This document shows, one piece after another, positions 43,324 to 53,880 of a DNA stretch of 64,000 bases. The notes beneath the pieces are model-generated. The model worked only from the letters and a program-made list of their open reading frames with translations, was not told where the DNA came from and ran no database searches. A program made the position numbers and the translations under genes. Origin of the DNA: Rhizomys pruinosus (lineage: Eukaryota; Chordata; Mammalia; Rodentia; Spalacidae); assembly GCA_009823505.1 (NCBI GenBank), contig VZQC01001071.1, positions 128,492 through 192,491 on the forward strand, given 5' to 3'. Each line of letters begins with the position of its first letter. Positions within the stretch are counted from its first letter, which is position 1.

Positions 43324-43788
43324 ATTGACCCCTTGTCAACTTGACACAAAACACATCACTATTAAACCACCACCTTTCCAGTTCTTATCCCCAAAATATG
43401 ATGTTAACAATAATCACAACCTAAGACAGTACAACCTTAAAAGCCCCACAGTCCTTAAAATGTCCAAACACTTAAAAGTTCACAGTCTGTTAAAAGTTTC
43501 TTAACTGTGAGTTGCTGTAAAATCCAAAACAAGTACTGTATTATTTCAAAGGGAAGAATCAGGCACTCTCAAACAAAACCTAAGTCCAGCAAAGTAGCTC
43601 GAGGCTGGACACCTGGGATTCACTCACATTCTTCTGGGTTCCAAACTGTCTCGGCAGCTCCCCCTCTCCGACTCTGCCATCGGTGGCACACACAGCTCAT
43701 CTCGCAGGCCCAGGCTGAATCCATTTCACACCTGCTGCTGCTCTTGGTGGTCGTCCCATGGTCCTGGCATCTCCAAATAGCTGGGGTC

Positions 43789-43985
43789 ACCACTGAAACT
43801 CAGGCAGCACCTTCACCAATGGCCTCTTCTGACCTCTCCTGGTGCAAAGCCTCAGCTTCTCTCCATGACCCCTGCAATCCTGGGGTCTTCACTGCAACCG
43901 AGGTGCACTTCCACCAATGGTCTTTCCTGACCTCTCACAGTGCCAAGCCTCGGCTGCTCTCTGTGACCCCCTCAAATTTCAACAC
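43789..43985. repeat. Two-copy tandem repeat (about 98 bases) in the MaLR interior
   Basis: Units begin GCTGGGGTCACCACTGAAACTC (about 43789) and CCTGGGGTCTTCACTGCAACCG (about 43887). They share CACCAATGG, CTGACCTCTC, GCCTC(A/G)GCT and the ATGACCCC/GTGACCCC words in register. They are clearly diverged. Confidence 0.7.
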
Positions 43986-44126
43986 CAGAACCATATAGGA
44001 GACTCTTACACACTACCAAGTCCTGCTTCTGGCTTGAGATGGAGGCTCAGGCCCCTTCTGGAACACAGCTTCTGTGTGCTGACCCTGAAGAAATTCTTCC
44101 CAGAAGATTTCACCACAGTGATGCTG

Positions 44127-44258
44127 GTCTCTTGTTACTTACAGCTGATTTTTCAGCCCCAGCTAACCAGCATCAATTGTCCCAGTACAACAAAGATTTC
44201 ACTTCAGGTTCTGGTCTCTTGTTACTTACAGCTGATTCTTCAGCCCCAGCTGACCAGA
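44127..44258. repeat. Two-copy repeat of about 47 bases in the MaLR interior
   Basis: CTGGTCTCTTGTTACTTACAGCTGATT(T/C)TTCAGCCCCAGCT occurs at about 44127 and again at about 44211, with few differences, separated by 36 bases. Confidence 0.85.
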
Positions 44259-44476
44259 ACCCACAGATTACACAGTCCTGATGATCTCTGCTCCCCTTTG
44301 AAACTAGAAACTTCACAAGCCAGGCCTCCATCTTCTACAACTCCTTCAGCAAAACTGCTCCAAGCTCCACAGCAACGATCTTTAGGCATTCAATGATCTT
44401 CCCAGCCCAAAGTTCCAAACGCCTCCACAATCCTTCCCCAGAACACCAAGGTCAGGTCTGTCACAGCAATACTCCA

Positions 44477-44495
44477 CTCTTCTGGTACCAATTTC
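44477..44495 (-). promoter_or_regulatory. tRNA-Leu-like primer binding site
   Basis: On the minus strand TGGTACCAGAAGAGTGGAG lies a few bases inside the 5' LTR. tRNA-Leu ends in CCACTCCTGGTACCA, so the site matches the CCA end and most of the following bases, with a small insertion. Confidence 0.7.
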
Positions 44496-44903
44496 TATTC
44501 TAGTTTGTCTTCCATTGCTGTGACAAAACACTCTGACCAACACCAACTTGGGGAGGAAAGGGTTTATTCAGCTTACATCTCCTGGGTCACAGTTCATCAC
44601 TTAGGGAGCCCAAGGCAGGAACTCAGGACAGAAACCTGGAGGCAGTAGCTGAAGCACAAGCCATGGAGGAATGCTGTTCACTGGCTTGCTCCCCTGGCCC
44701 ATGTCTAGCCTGACCTCTTTTACAGTACACAACAACCTGCCCAGCGTGGCACCACCCATAGTGGGATGGGCCCTCCCACATTGCTCAACAATCAAGACAA
44801 TACTCCACAGATGTGGCCACAGGCCAGTCTAATGGAGCCAATTCCCCAATTGAGGCTCCCTCAACCCAGGAGTGTCAAGTTGGCACTAAAGCTTTCCAGC
44901 ACA
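44496..44903 (-). repeat. 5' LTR of the MaLR element
   Basis: 408 bases; pairs with 42916-43323 at about 6-7% divergence by eye. Confidence 0.9.
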
Positions 44904-44946
44904 CTTACTATTTAAGAGGAAGACATTGCATTTTTAAACTTCACTC

Positions 44947-45100
44947 TTAAAAAAAAAGATGAAGAGAAAGATGCAGGACAGTTATGGCAGAGTGCATGAT
45001 CTGGGGTGGGGTGAGGGGAAGGGAAAGGGGAATATGTTTAAATTGAACTGATAAATGATGTCTGCAATACACTAAACATCAATAAAAGCATTATAAAAAA
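44947..45100 (+). mobile_element. L1 3' tail
   Basis: GAGAAAGATGCAGGACAGTTATGGCAGAGTGCATGATC, G-rich tract at about 45003-45030, GATGATGTCTGCAATACAC-like end with CATCAATAAAAGC. Confidence 0.8.
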
Positions 45101-45123
45101 GAATATAGTATATGGTTTAGGGT

Positions 45124-45364
45124 CTCAAGTTTTCTTTTTTAATTTTATTTATTTTGTATGCGTATGAATGTACTGTTTGCATGTAGGTTTGTGCACCCGT
45201 GTCGTGCAATGCTGCAGAGGTCAGAAGAGGGTGTCAGATTATCCTGGAACTGGAGTTAAAGACAGTCCTCAGCAGCCATGTGGGTGCTGGGGATCGAACC
45301 CGGGTCCTCTGCAAGAGCAGTCAGCGCTCTTAACTGCTAGGCCATCTCTCCAGCCCCTCAAGTT
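45124..45364 (-). mobile_element. B2 SINE
   Basis: Low-divergence reversed B2, body about 45133-45358, with CpG-bearing head (GGGGATCGAACCCGGGTCC) and GCCATCTCTCCAGCCCC. CTCAAGTT on both sides may be the duplication. Confidence 0.92.
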
Positions 45365-45502
45365 AATTCTTTAATGAAAAACTAAAGCAGATAAATTGTG
45401 CTGCACCTTCACAATGAAGACTATGTGATTGTTTTAAGTGGGTAATATGTAAATACTTGTAATAAAATACTAATGAAACAAAATAATTGTAGTAACAGTC
45501 TT

Positions 45503-45838
45503 TGTTATAGTTTAGATTTTGAGTGATCTCCTAAAATTTGTGTGTTGAATGCTTAGTCCTCAAAGTGGTACACTGGGAGGTGGTGGAGCCTTAGAGAGTT
45601 GAGCCTAATGGGAGCTAAGTCATTGCAGTGTGCCTATGATGGAAACATTGGGGTTCTGCCTGTCCCTCTCTCTTCTCTCTGGCTTTTTCTGCTATCATGA
45701 GGTGAGAAACATCCTCTGCCATATGCCCCACCATGATACCACAAGTTCAAAGCAACTAGGCTAGCCAGTCATGCACTGAAATCTCTGATATAGTGAGTTA
45801 AGTATGAATCTTTCCTTTTTATAAACAGAACTTCTATG
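45503..45838 (+). mobile_element. Old MaLR (MST/MLT1-like) LTR
   Basis: TTGTTATAGTTTAGATTTTGAGTG, TGTGTGTTGAATGCTTAGTCC, CACTGGGAGGTGGTGGAGCC and GAGTTAAGTATGAATC-type 3' sequence follow the general plan of MST/MLT1 LTRs. Diverged. Confidence 0.5.
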
Positions 45839-46067
45839 ATATTTTTATATTAATATAAGGCTGGCAAATACAGTCTCCATGGAAAGAACTTTGTATGGTA
45901 GGGCATAAATGTCTTCTCCTTTCTCGATTCTATGGGCAACACCCTGCTTTACAGTTCTGTCAGACAAATCCTGAATGCTTTATGAATGTATAGGTACTGT
46001 TGAAAATTTGTTTCCTGGAGCCACTGTAAGTCAGAGATCACCTGTAAAAATAAAACTTGGATGGGGA

Positions 46068-46240
46068 TTTCAAGGCGGTTCAGTGGCTAGGAGTGTGCAC
46101 AATTCTTAGAGAGGACCCAAGTTTGATTCTCAGTACCAACATCAACAGGTGGTTCACAATTATCTATAACTGCAGCTCCAGGGAACCTGACACGGAACTC
46201 TTCTGACATTCTTGGGGACTATACCAGCATGCTCATAATG
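46068..46240 (+). mobile_element. Old B2-like SINE
   Basis: CAAGGCGGTTCAGTGGCTAGGAGTG, AGGACCCAAGTTTGATTCTCAG and CTGCAGCTCCAGGGAACC are a decayed B2/B3. Confidence 0.6.
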
Positions 46241-46559
46241 GCTCATAAATTTAATTTACTCCCTGACCTTGTCCTTACTCCTCATGCCCCAGACTTATGC
46301 TTGGTCCAACCCACAAACCCGTGCTTTAACAGTTACCATTAACACATTTTTTATCCCACCTTTCCTCTTCCTACAATAGAGGAGAAGTTGCTATAGGACT
46401 ATGACTGTTAGACAATGCCTGGATTTGATACATGAAAATATAAAGGTTTATCATATTATACATGCTTAAAAGGTATCACAAGAATTCATTAACAGCTTTA
46501 AAGATTTATATAAGCAGAAAGAGCATATGCAAACCACACAGGTCATATAGTAGCACTTG
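46241..46559. other. Unique intergenic DNA
   Basis: Nothing recognised. Confidence 0.4.
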
Positions 46560-46736
46560 GAAAATACTATGAATAGCCGGGCATGGTGGCACACGCCTTT
46601 AATCCTAGCACTTGGGAGGCAGAGGCAGGTGGATCTTTGTGAGTTCAAGGCCAGCCTGGTCTACAGAGTGAGCTCCAGGACAGCTGGAACTACAGGGAGA
46701 CCCCATCTCAAAAAGACCAAAAAATACTATGATTAG
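46560..46736 (+). mobile_element. B1 SINE with TSD
   Basis: Body 46576-46724 (GCCGGGCATGGTGGCACACG ... CATCTCAAAAAGACCAAAAAA). AAAATACTATGA is present on both sides as target-site duplication. Confidence 0.93.
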
Positions 46737-47046
46737 AAACAAGACCATAATATAGTGACAGAATTGGGAACATGTGGATCTACTTCCTTTGGGTGCAGAA
46801 TTGATCCCAGAGGTAAATGCTAAGTATGCATTGCACCACTGAATTATACCACCCACCTTCTTTTATTTGTTTTCAGATTACTCCACAGGGCACCCAGCTA
46901 CCATTCTTCCAGACTAAACAGCATATATCTCTCTCACTATTCTTCACACTTCTTATAATGAGACTTTGTGTGTTTGTGTGTGTATGAATGTGTGCACGTT
47001 CCTGTGTGAGCAAGTGTATGTGTGTGGGTGAGTACAAGTGTGTTGA
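46737..47046. other. Unique intergenic DNA with interrupted TG-rich stretch
   Basis: A degenerate TG-rich run lies at about 46965-47045. Nothing else recognised. Confidence 0.4.
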
Positions 47047-48163
47047 TATACACAATGGAGTTCAATGGAGCAGTAAAGAAAGATTACATCATGAACTGTG
47101 TAGCTAAATGGATGGAATAAGAAGGTATTATGTTAAGTGAAGTAACACAGTCCCAGAAAAACAAACGACAAATGGTATCCCTTATCTGTGGTTGCTAGCA
47201 CCAAGTACCTAGTTGTAAGGCAAACTGAATAATGTTAATGTTATATTCCTCATGATCTGAAAACAACTGTGTTCTTATATTGTGAATCCTTTAACTGGTT
47301 CTAGAATTAACCTACCATTTACTTTCAGACTTTGGAATTTTTGGTATATGGATGTACTGTATGTATGCGTATTTTAGAGTAATATAAAATCAAAAGAATG
47401 AGGAAAAAACTAGTTTGTCATGACATTGTGTCTAACCACAGTATTTATTTTATGGGAATACTTCTTAATATTTCTTATGCAAGGTTGCTTGATCTTTTGT
47501 CCGAGCCTTTTCTAAAATATTATACAGTACTTAAAAGTATCAAGCTGGTGTAACTTAGCCTTTCTGGATGCTTAATGACCATATGTAATGCCCATAACAA
47601 ATTGGCCGAGGGACTTAAGGGATAACTTTGTTCCTTGCTCTCAGAAGTCAACTAAGTCCCAGGGGACTATGCATGGGGGCATCTCTTGAAATGTCCTGCA
47701 AATGTGAGTCACCAGTCCTCCTGTGCATGGAGGTCTTGGAGATCCACTAAAGGGACTTCAGCCAGTGTTCAGTCTATAAAGAGGAAAGTCTGCTCATGCT
47801 TCAAAAAGGTCTAGCAAGACCTGACTTTTTCCTTGAGTGGATGGAATTGATAAGTGAAAGGACAAAAGGAGCTAGGGGTTCCCTGCCCCCCCCCACAAAA
47901 CCTGAGTGACCCTTGAGGACCAGATCCTCAACTGACCTTGAGAAAACAAAAACCTTGGTTAATCTGGGCTGTGTAGCCTTAGGCATCCAAAAGAAAAGTA
48001 TAACCAGAAACAAATAATTAGTAAGTCCTGAGAAATTGTACTTCTGGTATAAAACTTGAAGACAAAAAGTAAAACAAAAAGCACTGTTATTTTGCTTACC
48101 TTCAATTCTTACTGGCAATTGCAGCTACCCTGTGGCTGCCACTGCTTTTGCCATCCTTCCTCA
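47047..48163 (+). mobile_element. L1 ORF2 end and long 3' UTR, missing its tail
   Basis: Begins in the last ORF2 codons (TACACAATGGAGTTCAATGG ... GGTATCCCTTATCTGTGG) and runs through the same long 3' UTR as 13403-14410. It breaks off at CTTTTGCCATCCTTCC (48163) without the rest of the UTR or any A tail, so the 3' end was deleted or replaced. Confidence 0.8.
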
Positions 48164-48660
48164 GGTGCCATTTATCTGTTTTTTTATTTGTATGGGGGGG
48201 CATGGTTTCTCACTGATCAGGATCTTGCCAAGTAGTAGCACATCTGGCTTTGCCCCCATCTCCCTCACATCCTCATTCTTCCAAGGCAAACACTTTATCA
48301 AATGAGCCATCACCCAGGCTACCAAAAGTGAAACTGTTCAGCAACTTCTTAATGAAGATTTCAGAAGCACATAAAATTTGTTAATTTTTTTCTTATTTCC
48401 CAGTCTCAGATATACTGCCAAAATCTAACGCATAGAATTAGTAAGAATCTGAGCCAAGCAAATTTAAAACACGCAAAAAAATTTTCTTTATAAACTTAAA
48501 AATTTGATATGTCATTAGTCAATTCTGACATGAATGCTTTCCTAATATTTTTATATTGATGTATCATTTACTTGATCTTTGTGTTCATGCTAGTATTTGT
48601 TTAATTAAAACAATCTAACTCAAAATTTAAGGAGAAATTAAAGTATCAAGAAATTAAGCT
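48164..48660. other. Unique intergenic DNA
   Basis: Nothing recognised. Confidence 0.4.
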
Positions 48661-48845
48661 AAGAGGATGGAGAGATAGCTCAGCAGTTAAGAGCACTGGC
48701 TGCTCTTGCAGAAGACCCAGGTTGAATTCCCAGCACCCAGATAGCCAATAATAACCATCTGTAACTTCTGACATCAGTAGTCATTGCATGACAGGGGTGT
48801 ATTTACACACTCATACACATGAAATAAACAGAATAAATAAAAATT
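48661..48845 (+). mobile_element. B2 SINE
   Basis: GGATGGAGAGATAGCTCAGCAGTTAAGAGC, GACCCAGGTTGAATTCCCAGC and a shortened 3' half ending ATGAAATAAACAGAATAAATAAAAA. Confidence 0.85.
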
Positions 48846-48854
48846 TTATTAAAT

Positions 48855-49160
48855 TAATACCCTTGATGTACAGGTAGAGGTACAATAGAATGATGTACAG
48901 TGGAATGAGTCCTGCTGGGTGAGGTAGAGTAGATCTTTAAAGGAGTGACTCTAGATAGGCTGACTAGACTCCAGTGGATGATCTTGAACCAAGGAACATC
49001 TGGTCTCCAACAAAAGCTTGATCGGAGAAGACATAACATGTATGAAAGAATGCATGAAATCCAGTGGAGGTGGTATGGAGGGCACTAATGGGGGAGAGGG
49101 TCTAAATTGTATTACAATTTATTAAGTAGTGCATGAAACTCAATAAAAATATTTTAATTA
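48855..49160 (+). mobile_element. Old L1 3' UTR
   Basis: GGCTGACTAGACTCCAGTGGATGATC ... GAAATCCAGTGGAGGTGG ... GTGCATGAAACTCAATAAAAATA is an older L1 3' end, related to 40715-40935. Confidence 0.6.
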
Positions 49161-49269
49161 ATGTAAAACTTAATTAGAAGGAAATTAACATATCCAGGTA
49201 GAGAAAAACAAAAGCAAAAACAGATTATTGGTGGCTCTGATAGTAAGCTTTGTGAAGAAAATTTTATAG

Positions 49270-49470
49270 GGTCTGGGGATGTATTTCAGTTAGTAGGGTA
49301 CCTGTCTAATTTGCAGAAAGCACTGAGTTTCAAGTGCAGCACTACATACACCAGGCATAGTGTCACAAACCTGTAATCTCAGCACTCAGGTGGTAGAGAC
49401 AAGAGGATCAGGAATCTAAGGTCATCCTTGGTTACATAGCAATTTTGAGTCCAGCATCCATGACATGAGA
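49270..49470 (+). mobile_element. B4-type SINE (ID head plus B1 body)
   Basis: GGGATGTATTTCAGTTAGTAGGGTACC is the head; CACCAGGCATAGTGTCACAAACCTGTAATCTCAGCACTC the B1-like body. Diverged. Confidence 0.6.
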
Positions 49471-49494
49471 GCCTATATCAGAACAAAGAAGGGA

Positions 49495-49787
49495 CAGGGG
49501 GATTTTTTTCAATGGTTAAAGCACTTGCTACAGAAGCATGAGGACTGGAGTTCAGATCCTCAGAACCCACCAGGTGGATGTGGGTGGTCCACCTGTAATT
49601 CCAGCCTTGAAAGCTGAAGATGGGATCCCCAGAGCAAGCTCAATAGCAAAACTAATCATATCAGTGGGATCCAAGTTTGACTGAGAGATCCTGCATACAT
49701 GAACAAGGTGAAAGTGCCATCCAGGAGGATTCCCAACATCAACCTAAGGCCTACACATGTACACACACACACACACACACACACACC
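49495..49787 (+). mobile_element. B4/RSINE-type SINE with (CA)n tail
   Basis: CAATGGTTAAAGCACTTGCTACAGAAGCATGAGGACTGGAGTTCAGATCC is a tRNA-like head, followed by CCACCTGTAATTCCAGCC and a long 3' part. (CA)n lies at about 49758-49787. Confidence 0.65.
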
Positions 49788-49940
49788 ACCATCCCCTGTT
49801 TTGAAACATTTAATGCCAGTGTACCCCACACACATGCAAGATATTATATAATATATATATATCTAGGCACATCGCACATAAACATAAAAAAGCAGAAAAG
49901 GAAAAAGAAAAAACATACAGATTTGGAAAGGGATGATATT

Positions 49941-50071
49941 GAGAGCTTCATTATGTAGCCTTGGCTGGCCTGGAACTTGCTTTGTAGACTAGGCTGGTCT
50001 CAAACTCTGAGATCTGCCATCTTCTGTCTCCCTAGCGATAGGATTAAAGGCATATGCCACCACACCCAGTT
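49941..50071 (-). mobile_element. B1 SINE
   Basis: TTCATTATGTAGCCTTGGCTGGCCTGGAACTTGC ... GGATTAAAGGCATATGCCACCACACCCAG is a minus-strand B1. Confidence 0.9.
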
Positions 50072-50154
50072 AAGATACAGATTATTGATGTTCACCCAAG
50101 CCAGCTCCTTTATAAAGTATAAAACATAGTTCCTTTATAAAACAGAAATGTTTT

Positions 50155-50365
50155 GAGGCTGGAGACTATGCCTCAGCAATTAAGAGCACTCACTGCTCTT
50201 TTAGAGGACCCAGGTTTGATTCTCAGCACCCACATCGCAGCCAACAACCATCTGTAACTCCAGTTCCAGGGGAATCTGACACCTTCTTTTTACCTCCGTA
50301 GGCAGTGCATAACGTGAATACACTTACACTTTTACACATAAAATAAAAATAAATAAAATATGTTA
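50155..50365 (+). mobile_element. B2 SINE
   Basis: GAGGCTGGAGACTATGCCTCAGCAATTAAGAGC, CCCAGGTTTGATTCTCAGCACCC, CCAGTTCCAGGGGAATC and an AAATAAATAAAAT tail. Confidence 0.88.
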
Positions 50366-50838
50366 AAAATAAAACACAAATGTTCCAAAATGGACAAAGT
50401 TTAATAAAAAGTTCATGTTCTTAATGCCAGGCTCCAAAACTTCCTCAGTAGGACCTCAAGTAGCTTTGAAATTTGTTGCTCACATCTCTTCTATTTAACT
50501 GAAATCCGTAAAAGCTCTACTTCTCCTCTCTGATATCTGATGTCATTAATGTCCACAGAAGCCTGAAAAACCACACCAGAATTTAAATCTTCTCCAATGC
50601 AACCATTCACTGGGTGCTTTTGAAAGTGTAAGAGTCTCTTCCTGTCTTAAATCCTCCTAGAGCTTAGACTTGTTATGAAACACTGGCATTGGATGCCAGT
50701 TGTGTGGGAAGTCATCATCCCTGCTTGGCTGTATGTGAAGGTCAGAGGCAGTTTCTCAGTGATCTATATAATACAGAATACTTCAGATATATTGACTAGG
50801 CGAAATCCAGCAAAACTGAATTAAATGGAGCTTTTATC
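50366..50838. other. Unique intergenic DNA
   Basis: Nothing recognised. Confidence 0.4.
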
Positions 50839-51069
50839 TTTTTAAAAATATTTTATCATTTGTATTTTATGTATATGAGTGTATTGCCTGCATTATGTAA
50901 GTGCACCCATGTCATGCAATGGCTGAAGAGGTCAGAAGAAAGAGTCAGACCCCCTGAAACTGGAGTTACAGACAATTATTAGCTACCATATGGGTGCTAA
51001 GAATTGAACCCAGCTTCTCTTGCAACAGCAGCCAATGCTTTTAATGGCTAAGCCATCTCTCCAGACCCA
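50839..51069 (-). mobile_element. B2 SINE
   Basis: Reversed B2: TATGTATATGAGTGTATTGCC, CCCTGAAACTGGAGTTACAG, GAATTGAACCCAGC, GGCTAAGCCATCTCTCCAGACCC. Confidence 0.88.
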
Positions 51070-51540
51070 GAGCCTTTTATTTTGAAAGAGCCTTTTAAAA
51101 TAAAATATAACAAAACTGCCTCAAATCACATAGAACTTGAACTTGAGCCATTATGCTAAGTAACATTGCAGTGTATACTAAATGTTGCACTTTAGAACCC
51201 TATTAGAAGACTTCGCAAAAAAAAAAATGTTCAGATTCTCAGAGGGAGAATGGTAGGTTACTCTAATCAGCTAGGCATTTGCAGAGAATTTTTGTCAACA
51301 TTAGAAAAGAACAAGTTCATTTGTATTTTAGAGATCTGCTCTGTTTTGAATAACATGTAGAAAAAAGAAATGTATATTTTGAGTTAACCCATTCTTTTAC
51401 ATAAGCACCAAGTCTGTCTGCAATTTTGTGTTAAAATTAATATCATTTTCACAGATGTAAGTTACTACCAAGAATGGAAACCAAAAGTCAAAAACAAATT
51501 CATTATGAAGTGTAACTACAAACTAATAGAAATTAGATGG
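51070..51540. other. Unique intergenic DNA
   Basis: Nothing recognised. Confidence 0.4.
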
Positions 51541-51901
51541 TGTACCGGTTTGAATTAGAATGCTCCCCATAGTCTCCAAGTATGTGGACATTTCGCCCTC
51601 AGTTGGTAGTGCTGTTTGAGGGAAATCATGGATCTTTTAGGAGGTGAGACAATGCTAGAGTAAGCACTTCACTGGGGGGTGGGCTTTCAGAGCACTTAAG
51701 CCTTACCAGATTTCCATTCCCTCTCTGTCTCCTTTGCCTACTTGAAAATGTGGCTTACTGCTCCAGCCACCTCCTGCCACCATGCCTCTCTGCCATGGTA
51801 GACTCTAATCCTTCTGGAACTGTAAGCTCTAATAAACTCTTCTATTGATAAGTTGCCTTGTGTTTGATGTCTATCACAGCAACAGAAAAGTAACTAATAC
51901 A
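51541..51901 (+). mobile_element. MaLR (MT-like) solo LTR
   Basis: TGTACCGGTTTGAATTAGAATGCTCCCCATAG to CAACAGAAAAGTAACTAATACA, same family as 1442-1808. Flanks gatgg and gatga may be a 5-base duplication with one change. Confidence 0.78.
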
Positions 51902-52317
51902 GATGATGTGTGTAAATATATAAACAATGTTAAAACACTTCCTCCTTTCTAAGTTATCAACTAGGATCCATGTTACATATTAAATCAATGCTATACTTTT
52001 GAAATTAATGTCAGAAGTCATGGTATGTCTTTATAACTATCTCTGATGGTGACATCTATATAATCTGAGATAGTGTGGGGACTTTAAACCACTCAAAATT
52101 GTCTTCAGCAATAGTCTTGCCATTAAGTTCTGGGGGATAACCAAGGGCAACAGCAATAATCTGTAATGTTTGGGAGGTTTATGGAACGCCACTCTCTAAC
52201 AACTCCAAAAAAGTAGTCTATTCCTGACACTGGGATTTTTCTTTGTCAGCCTGTGCTGTCATGAAGAGGCATTGTCACCCTGTTATAGAGTTACTCCATT
52301 TTGACTCTTTTTAATAT
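51902..52317. other. Unique intergenic DNA
   Basis: Nothing recognised. Confidence 0.4.
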
Positions 52318-52790
52318 ATGTATGCATATATTTTAGGAAGCTTCTACAATAGTAGGCTTCCAGAATGGTTTTTTGAAAAGGTATTTAGTGTTAGTCATCC
52401 CTCCCCTATTCTCTCTTGTACCTTGTCCTCCCATCCCTGACCCAATTTACCTTTTCCTATTCCATTATTCTCTTTTCCACTTTTATATAACTGCATTCTA
52501 TCTCCACTTCTTAAAATGTCATCCTTGGCCCCTTACTAGTTTCCTGACCTTTAGGGGTTTTCCTAATGAAATATACATGTTTAAAAATTCAAAGCTAACA
52601 TCCAGAAATGAGAGAAAACGTGATATTTTTTTTATTTTTGGGTCTAGGTTACCTTATTCAGAATGATTGTTTTCAGCTCCATCCATTTACGTGGAAATTT
52701 AATAATTTTGTTTTTCTTAACAGCGGAATAATGTTCCAGGTTTTAAACATGCCACATTTTCATTATTCATTCCATTTAAGACACTTGCAC
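52318..52790 (-). mobile_element. Old L1 ORF2 end and 3' UTR
   Basis: 52610-52780 (GGGTCTAGGTTACCTTATTCAGAATG ... TTCAGCTCCATCCATTTACGTGG ... GCGGAATAATGTTCC) is the reversed ORF2 ending. To its left is C-rich UTR sequence. The frame at 52373-52666 is not a gene. Confidence 0.65.
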
Positions 52791-52799
52791 ATATGAACT

Positions 52800-53105
52800 C
52801 AAAGCATTTGTGACAGCATGCAAAAGACCTGCACAAACTCAAAGTAGAGAAAATTCCAACATTATTGTGGGTACAAAATTCCACCCTTAGCTAAGGAGCT
52901 ATTGACAGCTGCTGGGAAATGGGGAGTATTTGGTTCCTGGTAGGTTGGCCATGGTGCAGTGGATGGCAATGCACCCATGAATACATGGGCATCTCAAATT
53001 GAACTCAATAGATTTAAAAGGGAAAAATGAAGAAACAGAATTGGATGGGTAGGGAAAATAGGGGTGGATGTGGGAGAATTTCAAGGATGAAGAAGAAAAC
53101 ACACA
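52800..53105 (+). mobile_element. Old L1 3'-UTR fragment
   Basis: GGGGAGTATTTGGTTCCTGGTAGG ... GATGGGTAGGGAAAATAGGGGTGGATGTGGG ... AAGAAGAAAAC follows the pattern of an older L1 3' UTR. Confidence 0.45.
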
Positions 53106-53180
53106 TAAGTGCTGGTTATCAACCTCGGATCCTCATGCTTCCATGACAAGCACTTTACTGACTGAGCCATCTCGCCATCT
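53106..53180 (-). mobile_element. SINE head fragment
   Basis: GGTTATCAACCTCGGATCCTCATGCTTCC ... CTTTACTGACTGAGCCATCTCGCC is the reversed tRNA-like head of a B4-type SINE. Confidence 0.55.
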
Positions 53181-53342
53181 CTGTGTTACATATCACGTTT
53201 GTGTCATATCTAACATATCATTACCTAATTTCTCACTTTGAAAAGATTTTCTATCATGACTGTAAATTTTACACTCAGATATATGATCAATTTTAATTTA
53301 AATTTTGTATATCACATAAGGCTTAGAATGAAATAAGTATTC

Positions 53343-53483
53343 AAGCCAGGCATGGTGTTGCATGCCTTTTAATTTGAACACTCGGGAGGCAGCTGCAAGA
53401 ACTCTCAGAGATCAAAGTCAGCCTAGTCTATATAGCAAGTTAGAGGCCAGCTGAGATTTCAGGGAGACTCTGTTACACAAAAA
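53343..53483 (+). mobile_element. B1 SINE, diverged
   Basis: AAGCCAGGCATGGTGTTGCATGCC ... ACTCGGGAGGCAGC ... GTTACACAAAAAG. Confidence 0.8.
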
Positions 53484-53674
53484 GATGTTCAATTGCTTCA
53501 GAAACATTTGTGGAAATATTTTTTCTCCATTTTGTGTTTGCAGTTTTCTCTCAAATGAAATTGATTTTTATATTTGTGTGGCTATATTTATGTACTCTAT
53601 ACAATTTGTCTTAGTTCCATATATGTATGCCCTCTGTCCAATACAGCAGCATATTGATGTTTTTAAAATATTGC

Positions 53675-53880
53675 TTAGCCAGTAGTGGTGGTGCACACAT
53701 TTAATCCCAGCACTTAGGAGGTGGGGTTTGGAGAATCCGGAGGTCTAAGTCATCCTCAGATATATAGTAGTGGTGGTGCACACCTTTAATCCCAGCACTT
53801 AGGAGGTGGAGTTTGGAGAATCCGGAGGTCTAAGTCATCCTCAGATATATAGCAAGTTCAAGACTATTCTAAAGAAAAAG
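53675..53880 (+). mobile_element. B1 SINE with an 85-bp internal tandem duplication
   Basis: A B1 body (AGCCAGTAGTGGTGGTGCACACATTTAATCCCAGCACTTAGGAGG) in which 53681-53765 is repeated at 53766-53850. The copies differ at only two positions that I can see. The remaining 3' part (CAAGTTCAAGACTATTCTAAAG) follows once. Confidence 0.85.

Larger units (their letters stand above)
42911..44908 (-). mobile_element. Structurally complete MaLR element (LTR-internal-LTR)
   Basis: A whole non-coding LTR retrotransposon on the minus strand: 3' LTR 42916-43323, internal region 43324-44495, 5' LTR 44496-44903, and a 5-base duplication cttac at 42911-42915 and 44904-44908. The LTRs are both 408 bases and differ at about 27 sites by my count with no gaps. 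The minus strand starts TGTGCTGG at each LTR. Just inside the 5' LTR it reads TTGGTACCAGAAGAGTGG, which pairs well with the 3' end of tRNA-Leu, the primer of ERVL/MaLR elements. The long + strand frames at 43507-44396 are antisense to the element and are not genes. Confidence 0.9.

Noticed and set aside
43507..44396. Two overlapping frames of about 160 codons
   Set aside because: They lie inside the MaLR interior, antisense to the element, start in different frames, and are broken by the repeats there. No known protein is suggested.
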